Origin: Tetradesmus obliquus | Taxonomy: Eukaryota; Chlorophyta; Chlorophyceae; Sphaeropleales; Scenedesmaceae | Reading direction: 5' to 3' | DNA: 64,000 nucleotides | Assembly (NCBI GenBank): GCA_030272155.1 | Contig: CP126194.1 | Coordinates: 1,665,501 to 1,729,500 of the forward strand | In this document: in pieces, positions 23,353 to 34,800 of the stretch | How the letters are laid out: every line of letters begins with the position of its first letter | Numbering within the stretch: position 1 is the stretch's first letter | Position numbers and translations under genes: made by a program | The notes under the pieces: model-generated | Databases searched by the model: none | The model's input: only the letters and a program-made list of their open reading frames with translations | What the model was told of the DNA's origin: nothing

Positions 23353-24160
23353 ATGGCAGCAGCACACGATGAGGCGGTGCCTCTTACCCGCTGCTGTAGT
23401 GTGCAGCAGCAATTTCAGGCACCAGTGACAGCATGCTGCTGCTGCAGCAGCGGCATCATGCATCTTGCGTTGGAGGACCCCGATTCTTTCGATTCATCGG
23501 TTGGTAAGCCTGTCAGTTGCTTCCAACCAGCATTCTGCACATCTGCAGCATATCATTGCCTGCGTGCACCATTTTGTTTGTCGTCTGAGCCTCTTCTGAG
23601 TGGGAGCTTTGTTAGCTGTCAGTGCTGCAAAGCATTGCATGTGTGTTGCTGGTTCTTTTCTGCATTCAGCAGCAGCACAGTACATCTGGTTTGAGGAAGC
23701 GCTTGATCATGCTGCTGTAGCTGGCTCCTTATTAGAGCCCCACCCTCTAGCTGTGCATAGACTTCTGGTTCTCGCACTGCTGCTTTGCTCATGCGTCTTT
23801 ACTTGGTCGCACACGCAGGCAGGGCAGCAACCACATATTACGCGATTAGTGGATTGCCTTATGTTCTGACAGGGGTGACAGTGCAGCCAGGCATTCTGCT
23901 TGGCTTCCCTTGCATTGGCCGACACAGGCTCCGTACCTGGGCAGATCCGTGCCTGTTACTATGTTGTGTTCGACTGTGTTTGACCGTGCCTGAAAGCTTT
24001 GACCGCTGACTAGCTACTTGGTGCGTAAGCCTGCAGTAGCTCTGACAATCACTTTGGCTTGCATCAAAGGTGTCAGCACTGCTGTATGCCTCAAGCAGCG
24101 GTTGCTTGTTTGTGGAAGTGCTGCTGCACATCTATTACAGCCAGCCTGCCTGCCGGCCTG

Positions 24161-24211
24161 TGTGGTCACACGTTATGCTGGTCACACACTATGCTGGTCA
24201 CACATTATGCG
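24161..24211. repeat. 16-17 bp tandem repeat, three copies
   Basis: Three units of GGTCACACnnTATGCT follow each other just before the larger minisatellite at 24290. Confidence 0.8.
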
Positions 24212-24289
24212 GGTTGGCACTGGAGGCGCCTGGTCGTCCTGCTGCTGTCGCAAACACAAACACTGGTACAGCTGGACATCAGCACAGCG

Positions 24290-24650
24290 ATCTTGGCTCG
24301 GACTGTGAGCCTGACCCAGCAATGCACAGTTGCACCAAGGTGGTTGACAACGAGCGGTTGTGGCTCGGACTGTGAGCCTGCACCAGCAATGCGCTGCTGC
24401 ACCAATGTCGTGGCTCGGACTGTGAGCCTGATCCAGCATTGCGCAGCGTCAACCAGCTCTTGGTTCGGACTGTGAGCCTGCACCAGCATTGGACAGCGGC
24501 ATCAGAGTTGTGGCTCGGACTGTGAGCCTGACCCAGCAATGCGCAGCCTGCACCAGGGTTGTGGCTTGGGCTGTGAGCCTGACTAACATTGCGCACCTGT
24601 CAGCAGATCTTGGCTCAGACTGTGAGCCTGCCCCAGCAATGCACAGCTGC
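24290..24650. repeat. About 50-60 bp minisatellite with stem-loop core
   Basis: Seven copies of a unit centred on GGCTCGGACTGTGAGCCTG followed by nCCCAGCAnTGC and a variable spacer. The core GGCTC-N7-GAGCC can form a short hairpin in every copy. Spacing varies from about 46 to 66 bp. Confidence 0.85.
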
Positions 24651-25640
24651 ATTTGCACCCAGCTGAATTGTGGTATTGCAGGGGACCTGCTGTTGCTGCT
24701 GGCCGCACACCTTTCCCCGGACAGGGAATGGTTGCGGCCCCGCTATGAGTCTTTTCCTGCTGTGTCATCATCAGCATATGGTCAGCGCAGCCTGCTTGAG
24801 CTGTGTGCTCGCAGCTGCAATCATGATGTGACAGTTGTGGCTGTCTCTGGTGTTGCTCATACACATGTGCATCGCTCCGCACACAGTTCAGCCAGTTGTT
24901 TGTGCATCACAACACACGTTGCTCATCAGCAGCTGTTGTGAGGGCTTCACAGCAGACGCTTGCCATGCCAAGTGTGCTAGACGCCACTACAGCAGGGGTG
25001 CAGGCAGCATACGCATGTTGCATCATCAGCGCACGCACACAGCTCACGCCGCTGCATTGCGCAGCAGCAGTGGCTGGAAGTCAGGTCAGCACAAATGTGA
25101 TAGACGTAGCAGCATTTGGTGTAATTTGCTGGTCAATGATGCCGCAGCTGACATGTAGCGTTTGGCATCACTGGATAAGGCCAAATGCTGGGCTGTCGAC
25201 GCGTTGGCGCACAAGGAGACGTAACTCGCTGAGCTCTTCAGCACATGCTGTCCCTGCATGACACGCCCATTTGTGCGCTGCTCTGAGCAACGGGGCACCA
25301 GCTGAGTTGAGCTCAGTGTCACGCACCAGCAGAGAGAAGCTGCATCAGGTCTTGACAGATGTAGATGTCTAGCACATTGCTGGGTTGAGCTGATGCACGG
25401 CGAAACTAGTCACTATAACAAGACAGGAGCTGGTTCTTAAGGCTTTGGCGTTAGTAGCGGCTATGGTACTCTACCAGGATTATGTGTGTAACGTAATTCA
25501 GTGCCTTCCGGAAGAATCCTTGCCTGCCATGGGGTATTTCTGGCGTGTTTGGTGAGGCACACGCATGTGAACTTCATCGGGTGTCCTGTCCCTCGCAGAA
25601 AAACCCGATAACATCTCAAAGACTTGTGGTTATTACCTTG

Positions 25641-25684
25641 CTAGGGCACCAGCTGGTGCCCTAGCTAGCCAGCTATAGCTGGCT
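25641..25684. repeat. Two adjacent perfect palindromes
   Basis: 25641-25664 is a 24-bp perfect palindrome with half-site CTAGGGCACCAG. 25667-25684 is an 18-bp perfect palindrome with half-site AGCCAGCTA. They are two bases apart and could form a double cruciform. No gene boundary is evident nearby. Confidence 0.8.
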
Positions 25685-26609
25685 GCAGCCGACTGCAGCT
25701 TTGAAGGAGAAATGCCACTCCACAGCGCAGCACAAGATGTGCAAACTCGCTTTGGGACCTGATGGCGTCAGCAAACAAAAGCCGCCGCAGCCATCACATC
25801 AAACAAGGAGAACAGCTAACCAGTACTGAATGTACGTACATTCAGGTGTACCTGGCATCACAAGAACACCACGAGGAGCACAGAATGCAACACTTGGGTA
25901 GCCGCATTGCAGCAGCACCTCTTGTTGCTCAAGTTGGTTTAGGTGCAGCCCCTACAACCCTGTGTAACACGCGTGTGTATCACCTTATGCAGGTGATAGG
26001 CAGCATGGAGTTATGCTGCCATGAGCAGTGCACCTTTTGCAGGTGCAGCATGTCAAGTGCATGGTGAAAGTTGAATCAATTGTGCTGCTGCACCAGTACA
26101 ACATGCTGCTGTTGATGGAGGGCCAAGGAACAGCTATGACTGAATCAGATCAGTCTCGAAAAGACCTGCTGACAGTGGCAGTCCATATCCTGTATAAGTT
26201 GCTGTGCTGGTGTCGACACAGTTTATGCATCAACACACAGCGGTGTGCCGCGCAGTTGCTGAGTGTAGCTGGCAGGCTGCTCAAGAACCAACGCAGCAGC
26301 TCAGTGCTGCAGCTATGGCTTGCAGCATCAGCCAGAACATACCACTACAGCAACTGCCAACACACAAACAGCACAGAGCTTTGCGGCCTCAACAGGTCGC
26401 TGCACACTGCCCTGCAAGCATTGCTACGCGCTGCACCTGTCCACAAACAGTTCTGTCAGTCGTCATGAAACCATCAACATCTATACACCGCTGTCAACCA
26501 TACGCATGCTGTACAACCACATCTACTGTCAGCGCAGAAATGCTGCCCGAATCAAGTCACCCTAAACATCCATACCAACACAGTAAGAGCAATGCAGCCT
26601 ACTGCTGCA
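25685..26609. other. Spacer, no gene recognised
   Basis: Holds plus-strand ORFs of 80-146 residues (from 25762, 26028 and 26204), but they overlap in different frames, lack known domains and show no splice-consistent joining. Probably 3' flank of the minus-strand gene that ends at 26610. Confidence 0.3.
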
Positions 26610-28739
26610 TTAGCCGCTGACTGCGCGAGAGCGGGCGACAGCAGGCCCATTGTTAGCAATAGCCTGGCTGCTGGCAGCTGCAGAGCTCTCAAACCGGCCC
26701 TGAGCAACAGCATTGGAGTCAGCAACAGCAGGACCCACTCCAGCATTCAGCGCAGAAGCACCCGACTTGGCATCTGCTGTTGAGCCAGCTGCTCTGGCCT
26801 TGTCACTCGCCAATGCAGGACCCACAAAGATACCCCCAACTGGCACAACCACAGCAGACGTACCAGAGATAGCTGTTGCAGGGCCGCAGCCACTGCCTGC
26901 ATTTGCAACGCCAGCTGCAATTGCTGCCTGGTTGGACAGTGCACCGGCCTGGTTGCCGGCGAATGCAGGTCCGCACTTTGTCACCGCATTAGCGCCGCTC
27001 TGGGAGATGGCCGGGCCGCCGAGTGCGACTGCCTGGCCGGATCCTGTGGCCTTCGCGCCAAATGCACCAGCAGCAGACGCCTGGTTGTTGGCTGCAGCTG
27101 GGCCGCCGAGGGACTTGGCAGCAGTGTTGGAGTTGGCAGCGGCAGCGCCGTTGTGCGCCATGCTTTTTGCGGATCCTTTGGCGTCTGAGATGGTACCCTG
27201 GGCAAGGACGTCAGCTTCTGCTGCCGCATTGCCGTTGAAGGACTCTGCATTGCTGATCGCAGATGATGATGCAGGTCCAAGGTTGGCCAGGGCTGCATTG
27301 GTGAACCAGATGCTGCACATGTTGTTGGCGAATGCAGTAGGGTTGCCGTTCCATGCAGGCCAACGCGGCACAGCAGGGAATGTCACAGCAGGTCCAGTGC
27401 TCCATGCCTGTGCCAGGGATGTAGCCATAGCTGTAGCTTGTGCATTGTTGAACTTGGGACGCGCCGAGGGGTTGGCGGCGGCTGTTGCTGCTGCTGATGA
27501 AATCGGCACGATGGGCAGCTGCTGAGGGCAGAAGCAGGGGACCTGGGCCTCAACTGGGAAGACGTATGGCATGAAGGTGTTGTAGGCGAACGGCTGGGTT
27601 GCGGGTGCCACAAAGCCGCAGGTTAGGGCACCACCGGCTGGGATGAATTGCTTGGGGCAGCGGAGGCCTCCTTTGAGGGTGTTGAGGTGGCGGAAGGCAG
27701 GGGTGGGGCCCAGGTGGAAGCCTGCGGCGCGCATGTTGAAGGGGGAGTTGCCGCGGTTGTAGACCTGCGGCATGCAGGAGAAGAAGGTGGCAGGAGCAGT
27801 GAGCAGGCAGGTCGAAGAGCTAGCAAGGGACAGCAGGCAAGGGTGCGGTTCCAGGTGTGTTGCAGGTAGCTGCAAGCTGTGGCGTTCTTCTGCTTTGTGT
27901 AGCGAATTGTGCAGCAGAGGCTGCGCTGATGCAATCATGCAAGCTTGCTGCGGCTGCAGCACCTGCAGCTGCCGCTGAATGTAGCATCTAAGCATGTCCA
28001 ATGCACAGCTGCTGGTATGTCTGCTGCTGCTGCTGCTGCTGCTGGCTCACCTGGATGTTTCCTGCAATCAGCCGGTGCTGCGGCATCATGAACGCCTTGT
28101 AGCCGCCAAAGGAGATGCCACCAGGGCAGGCAGTGGGAAGCCCCCAGGGGGTCCTGCCTGGTTTGATCTTGGTCAGCAGCTGACGGCCTGAGGCATCATT
28201 ATCAAGTGGCCTGGCAGCGGCAGCAAAACCTGCAGGCGTGCAACAAAAAGTTCACAGGACAAGGTTGCAGGCTGTGGTCAGTTGTTCTGTTGTATCGCTG
28301 CACACAATGATGGTCAGCGGCTGCCGGCCTGAGGCATCCCGTTCGAGTGGCCTGGCAGCGGCAGTAAAACCTACAGGGGCGGTGCGCAACAAGGTCGTAA
28401 GGCAAGACAGCAGGCTGAGGTCAGGTGTATGGTTGTGTCACTGCAAACTGAGGCACGAGCAATTAAGGCAAACCAGGCTGTTGTGCTGGTGATGTTGTGT
28501 TTCCAGCCGGTCTGTGGCTGCAGAGTGTTTCATGCTGTATCTGCCTTGCGTCCCTGGAGCTGCTGCTGGCAGCTGGCAGTGACACAAGTCTGACTAAGCT
28601 GAGCATTGCCGCTGCCACCTATCCATGCCTGAAGCCATGTGCATGTGATTGAATGAGAATTACCCATTACCATATCCTCCTGTCACGCACCTGCTAACAG
28701 CAGGCAAGTGATAGCCAGCAGTGACATCTTGGCAATCAT
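26610..28739 (-). CDS. Secreted Ala/Gly/Asn/Ser-rich repeat protein
   Basis: Three exons join in phase: 28739-28691, 28229-28051, 27764-26610 (stop), giving 460 residues. Exon 1 encodes a signal peptide (MIAKMSLLAITCLLLA). Residues about 17-185 form a non-repetitive region with Cys, Pro and aromatic residues (GGISFGGYKAFMMPQHR, RGNSPFNMRAAGFHLG, PCFCPQQ). From about residue 240 to the end the chain consists of short alternating repeats of A/G/S/N with recurring GPA or GGPA steps (KSLGGPAAANNQASAAG, ALGGPAISQSGANA, FVGPALASDKARAAG), about 20-25 residues apart. The pattern suggests an extended or beta-solenoid-like structural protein of the extracellular matrix. No family recognised. Intron 1 holds a second copy of the exon 2 start at about 28315-28380. 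Confidence 0.75.
28315..28380. repeat. Intron 1 copy of exon 2 5' edge
   Basis: Plus-strand GCCTGAGGCATC followed by GTGGCCTGGCAGCGGCAG and AAAACCT recurs here and at the true exon 2 start (28187-28232). The copy includes the decayed acceptor and lies upstream of the exon on the minus strand. Confidence 0.75.
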
Positions 28740-29573
28740 TGTCGTGGCTGCAGGCAGCTGCTTGCACTGCAGCAGGAACAACAGTGAAGATCCAGGCAGG
28801 TCAGCCGCCATGCACTCAAGCTTGGAATCAATCGCTCTATCACAGTTACATCACAGTTATGGAAATGAACAAAAGGATACAGCGACATCGCACAGATGGC
28901 AGGCACGGCAATGACAGAAGCCCAGGCCTGCTGCTGCCTGCTGCACTGGCTGATTGCTGCTGACAAAAACAACCGAGCTGTGCCGAGCTTCTCACCAGTA
29001 TTTATTTGGTGATTATGTTTTGCGTGATTATGTCGAAAACTTTGTGTGGCAAAGACGGTGAACAGCAAAACACGGTGACCGCGAACGCCTGCAGGTACTG
29101 TCGCAAAAGCTTCTCTGGTGAACGCAACAAACTCACACTCAAATGGACAGCGATCGACGTCTATATATACGGTTGTCTACATGGGTATACACCTGGTCCT
29201 CTCTGTACGATTATGCCGTCTTCTGACTACCGTCATGCGCAGCTGCCTGCAGCTGACACTGCCGTGGACTTACCCAGCTACTGCGACGCAACGCAGTGGT
29301 ACCAATGACAATTGGGTTATTTTGCAAGATGGTGGTTATGCGCCATGTTGAGCACGGTCCACCACAAGCAGCTTGGCGCAGCAAGAGCTCTCCGTCATCA
29401 AGTTCAGCTCCCTTCTTCTCGTGATTGAACGGCCATTGAAGCTCATGAAACGCATTACTGAAGTCTTTCAAAGCTTATAAAGCTGTTTTATAATTGAAAC
29501 CCGCGCAGCTTGCGTCCAGACAGTTGCAGTACCACCTGCCACAACCACCAGCCCCACCCGCTTCCACGTATCA
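28740..29573. other. Promoter side of secreted gene and 3' flank of TMF
   Basis: About 830 bp between two minus-strand genes. A TATATATA element at about 29161-29168 lies 420 bp upstream of the secreted-protein start, and TTATAAAG occurs at 29474. Nothing else recognised. Confidence 0.3.
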
Positions 29574-31852
29574 TCACTGCTGCTGAGCCAGCAGCGTCTC
29601 TATCTGCTGCCTGTACATCTGCTTCACGTCCTCCAGATCGTTCGCAAGCTCCTCCAGCTGCTCATCTCGCTCCCCAACCAGCTCCACAGCAGCGCTGTAG
29701 CGCGCCTGCAGCTCTGCCAAGGCCTGCTGCATCCTGGGCAGCTCCTGCACTGCATCGCTGGCCTGCAACAAAAGCACGTGAAGTTTGTGCAGCGTTATTG
29801 AGCGCAGCAAGCAAACAGTGTTATGCAGTGCTGTAGCGCGCCTGCAGCTAGTTGAGGGCCTGCTGCATCCTTGGCAGCTCCCGCACCGCGTCGCTCGCCT
29901 GCAGGAAACACAAAAAACGTTGCGCAGCGGGCATAAGCGCAGCAGCACACATCATAGATAATCCTGAAGCAGAAACGTGTGGCACAGCACCGTGCGGATC
30001 AGTACAGCAGTGGCTGCAGCTGCAGCAGGGCCAATCCTGCCAATTGGCGCGCACCAGCCCTAGCAGTTGCATGCACAACTTCCCAACTTCTGCACAGAAA
30101 CTCTCTCTCAGCGCAGCACATCCTTCAAAGTCACCTTCTCAGCTGCCTGTGTAGCTGCCACAAGCTCCCCAGCCAGCTGGTCCCTAGTAGACTCCAAACT
30201 GCCATATCACATGCGCAATCACAGCCAACCTCAAAGCTAAACCCAGCATTTAACCCACCTTCTCGGCTGCTTGCCTGTCTGCCACAAGCTCCCCATCCAG
30301 CTGGTCCCTGGTGGCCTCACAACTGCCACTTGTCATAAGCTGATGCTTTAGCAAAGCACAGCAATACCCCAGCTACTCCACCCAAATATAAATATACAGC
30401 CCACCTTCTCTGCTGCTTGTGTGGCGGCCACAAGCTCGCCAGCCAGCTGATCCCTCGTATCCTCCAGCTCCCTCAGCCGCCCCTCCAACGCACTACACAT
30501 CAACCTCAAAGCACATATAATTTCTCACCTTTCCGGCTGCATGCGTGGCCGCCACAAGCTCGCCAGCCAGCGGGTCCCTAGCAGCCTCACAACTGCCATA
30601 CATCATCTGCAAGTCACAGCAATACCCCAATTGCCAAACCCATATGTATGCAAAACAGCTCCCACCTTTTCAGCCGCCTGTGTAGCTGTCACCAGCTCGC
30701 CAGCCAGCTGGTCCCTGGTTCAAGCTCCCTCAGCCGCCCTTCCAGCGCAGCACACATCAAACTCAAAACACATCTCTTTCCTCACCTTCTCTGCTGCTTG
30801 TGTAGCTGCCACAAGCTCCCCAGCCAGCTGGTCCCTCGTAGCTTCAAGCTCCCTCAGCCGCCCCTCCAGCGCAGCACACTCCCCAGCCTTCAGGCGACCG
30901 CAACACCAGACCCCAACTGCTACACGCAATATGTCCACCCACCTTCTCAGCCGCTTGCATGGCCGCCACAAGCTCTACAGGAGCCTCACAACTGTCACTT
31001 CTATCTGCACAGCAGCAATAAACCAACTGCTAAACAAATCGTTTCACCCACCTTCTCAGCCGCCTGTGTAGCTGCCACAAGCTCGCCAGCCAGCTGGTCC
31101 CTCGTAGCCTCAAGCTCCCTCAGCCGCCCCTCCAGCGCAGCACACTCCCCAGCCTTCAGGCGACCGCAACACCAGACCCCAACTGCTACACGCAATATGT
31201 CCACCCACCTTCTCAGCCGCTTGCATGGCCGCCACAAGCTCTACAGGAGCCTCACAACTGTCACTTCTATCTGCACAGCAGCAATAAACCAACTGCTAAA
31301 CAAATCGTTTCACCCACCTTCTCAGCCGCCTGTGTAGCTGCCACAAGCTCGCCAGCCAGCTGGTCCCTCGTAGCCTCAAGCTCCCTCAGCCGCCCCTCCA
31401 GCGCAGCACACTCCCCAGCCTTCTGCCGCAGCGCAGACCGCAGCCGCTGCAGCACTGCCTCGCCCACACTGCCACCCCCAAGCCGCGCAGCAACCTGCCG
31501 CTGCTGCTGCGCGTGCAGCTGCTGCACCGATGCACTGCTGCTGGGGCTGCCTGGCACATGCTGCTGACTAGGCCCACCGCCGCCATACCCTGATGCAGCA
31601 TCCATCGAGATACGTCCTCCTGCACCAGCCCCACTCTGCTGCTGCTGTAAGACCAGATGCTGACCGCTGCTGAAGCTACCGCCAGTATGCTGCTGTAGGA
31701 GCTCTGCTGCATCAAACCCGCCAGCACCAACAGCACCGCTGCTAGCTGTGGACCCAGCCCGCTGCAGCTGCAGCTGCCGGCCACTGCTGCCAAACCCTAG
31801 CCCACCAGACAGCACCGAATGCGGCGTGCCTGGCAAACTGCTGCCAAGCTCA

Positions 31853-31883
<31 letters not shown>

Positions 31884-34800
31884 GGTCCTCGCCCTCTCTC
31901 ACAAGCACCCATTTGAAGCCAGGTGCAGCCAGCGCCGGCGGCCCACCAACAGCAGCAGCACGCCAGCTGTCACCCAGCTGCTGACCAGGCGCCTGCTGCT
32001 GCTGCTGCACAAGCCCACCTAAGCCTCCTAAACCGCCTGCTGCGCTAAACCCAGGACCCAGCATACCCTGCAGCTGACTCAGCTCCTGCCGCACTGTGCG
32101 GAGCTCTTCTTCTGCTGCTCGCCTGGCTGCTACTTCGTTGCCCAGCTTGCGCTTGAGGGCCAGCTCCTGCTGCTGCAGCTGCTCGCGTGCTTGGTCAGCT
32201 GCTGACTGGGCTTCTTGGGCAGCGGCCTGGTTGGCGCAGACGTGTACAGACAGCATGTACAGCATTTACAGAGATGGCTTAGTCTGGGACAGCGTATGAA
32301 GCATGCTGGCACCGGGCCTTCTTGGGCAGCAGCCTGGTCAGCACAGTGCACATGGACAGGTTACTTTGAAGTAAGGTCAGAGGCAGGGCAGCATGGAACA
32401 GTATATGCAGCATCGGCATCGCGCAGCAATGACGGCACAGGGAAGCGTGATAAGCAGGGCCAGCAGCACTGAAAAACGTTGGGGAGCTGGTCATGCCAGG
32501 ACACCACCATGCGCTGCAACACACCTGCCGACAGCGGCAGCAGCTGCTGGACGGCCTCTTCCTTGGCCAAAGCACTGGCCAAGCGACCCCCGTAAAATGC
32601 TGCGTTGCTGCTGCACATGTGTCGCTTCAAGCTGCTGTTGCTGCTGTCAGCACAACATCACCTGCCCCCACCCCACCTGCACACCCTCCATCGCAAGTCA
32701 ATGCCGCCCCTCTGCAATGCCAGCAGAAACATATGACATCATTGCAGCTGCCGCCAACATCGCTACCGCTCACCTGTGCGTCCTCCAGCTACGACTTAGA
32801 GGCCGCCAGCTGCTCAGCCTCCCTGTCACTGCAGCCGGGCAACATTACATCAAAGCAGCTGCCACTAACACAATCACATGTCATGAACATTCACCTGTGC
32901 GTCCTCCAGCTGTGATTCAGTGGCAGCCAGCCGCTCAGCCGCCCTGCTGGCGCGCGTGGTGGCCTCAGTGGCGGACGACCGCGCATTGGACGCAGCCTGC
33001 TCGGCAGTAGCTAGGCGGGCCTGAACAAGGCAGCAGCAGCAGCAGCAGTGATGCGGCAGCAATAATGTGCGGCACAGGGCTGCTATGACAGCTGCCGACA
33101 ACGCCCGACAGCAGCTGGCACTGCAACAGCCCGCTGTACAGTCTGCCCGGCTGGACAAACCACGGCTGCACTTGATAATTCATCAGCTCCTGCTGCGGCT
33201 GGCTCAACAGCCAACAGCTTTTCAACAACTGTTCTAGGAACTAGGCATAACTCAGCAGCGCACCTCAATCCAACTGCAACGGCATGCACGCAAGCAAGAC
33301 GCGGCACAAAAGCAAATCAATGCATGGTGCCGCCGCACCCACCACCATCTCCCACCAGCATCGCACCCAGCCGCTCCTCCACATCAAGCACGACAAAGCT
33401 CAAACAATTGATGTAGCGCAAGCTGCCGCAGCCCGCCCACCTGCATCGCCCCAAGGCGCTCCTCTGCATCCCGTTGCCGCTCGGCAGCTGCTGCTGCAGC
33501 CGCCTCCGCCTCACGCACACGCGCCGCCAGGCTGCGCTCAGCAGCAGCCCAGGCTTGAGCCTGGCAGCAGCAGCAGCAGCGGCAGCAGCAGCAAGTATTG
33601 ACAGCAGCGGCAGAGAAACAACATAGCGCTAGCCATATGATATCAAGACGATGCACAAAACCGTGATCAGCTGCGCAAAGATGGTGCAACAGCGGCCCCA
33701 GCACGTCACATCACCCTTTCAAAGCTCATCCGCTGCTGCTGCTGTTGCCGCACCTGCGCTGCACCGGCGTCCTGCAGCGCGCTGATCTGGCGCAGCAGCG
33801 GGCGCGTGGCCTCCGGCAGCTTGGCGCTGAGCTCCTGGTGGCGCAGCTCGGCAGCCTGCGCGCGGCGCTCCAGGTCAGACAGGTCCTGCAGCAGCAACAG
33901 GCGATGGACAGCAGCAGCGGCAGGAGCAGCAGCAGCAGCAGCAGCAGATGCGTACTACGACAGCAACCAAGGTCCAACGCCAAGGCGACTGCACCAACTC
34001 GCGCTGAAGCCAAACCTCCTGCATGTGTCCTGCTGCTGTCCCAACCCCGCACCCAAAACTCCTGTAGTTTAGCACCGCACTGACACCTGGCGCCTGAACC
34101 TGTCAACCCTGCCCCAACTGCTTGAACCTTGGCAACCTCACCTGCCGCAGCATTTCCTCGCGCAGGTCTGCTGCTGCTCTCTGTCTTTCCAGCGCCTCCT
34201 GCAGCTCCCCAAGACCGCAACAAACATACTACCCAAACCCGCCCGAACATAGAAAATAACAGCAGCAACTGCAGCCGCACCTGGCGCAGCATCTCCTCCC
34301 GCAGGTCTGCTGCTGCTCTCTGCCGTTCCAGCACCTCCTGCAGCTCTTCCACAAACCGCATTATACAGTGAACGCGAACCTCAACCCTAGCAGCAGCTGC
34401 AGCCGCACCTGACGCAGCATCTCCTCCCGCAGGTCTGCTGCTGCTCTCTGTCTCTCCAGCGCCTCTTGCAGCTCGCCCACGCTCTCAGCCAGCGCGCCGC
34501 ACCGCGCCTCAGACGCACGCAGCGATCCTGCCAGGCCTTCGGCAGCAGCCTCAGCGGCCGTGACTTGGGCAGCAGCCTGAAGCAGCAATAGCAGCAGCAG
34601 CAGCAAGTGTGTCAGCAGAATGTGCGTCAGCGGCACGCAGCGAGCCGGCTAGGCCTTCAGCTGCAGCCTGTTCAGCAGTGGGCATTGCACCAGCCTGAAA
34701 CAACAGCAGCAGCAGCAGCGGTGGTGTGAAATTAGTCAGCAGCGGCAGCTGAAAGTACAGCAACAGCGGGGACGCTGGCAGCAGCGCAGCGTGCAATGCA

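Larger units (their letters stand above)
23353..25260 (+). other. Possible multi-exon gene, unidentified
   Basis: Several plus-strand segments look exon-like and are bounded by splice-like sites. An ATG at 23353 leads to SFDSSVG ending at a GTAAGC donor near 23504. A CAG acceptor near 23670 precedes QYIWFEEALDHAAVAGSLL. An AG near 24069 precedes VSALLYASSSGCLFVEVLL. GCAG at about 24681 precedes GDLLLLLAAHLSPDREWLRP. A later segment reads TQLTPLHCAAAVAGSQ near 25040. The last has the TPLHxAA pattern of ankyrin repeats, and the LLYASSSG segment is compatible with one. I could not join these into a phase-consistent CDS, so this may be a decayed ankyrin-repeat gene. Two minisatellites lie inside it. 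Confidence 0.22.

Noticed and set aside
23353-25260. Confident ankyrin-repeat gene
   Set aside because: One TPLHxAA motif and several exon-like pieces, but no phase-consistent joining; left as an uncertain region.
26713-27525. 270-residue plus-strand ORF
   Set aside because: Exact antisense of the Ala/Gly-rich exon. The minus strand has the signal peptide and splice-consistent exons.
29006-29308. C2H2 zinc finger (CRYCRKSF)
   Set aside because: Only the two Cys are present; no His pair follows and there is no splice context.
30541-31337. Plus-strand ORFs of 176 and 229 residues with internal repeats
   Set aside because: Antisense to the TMF exon 11 edge array; the repeats reflect the 266-bp duplication.
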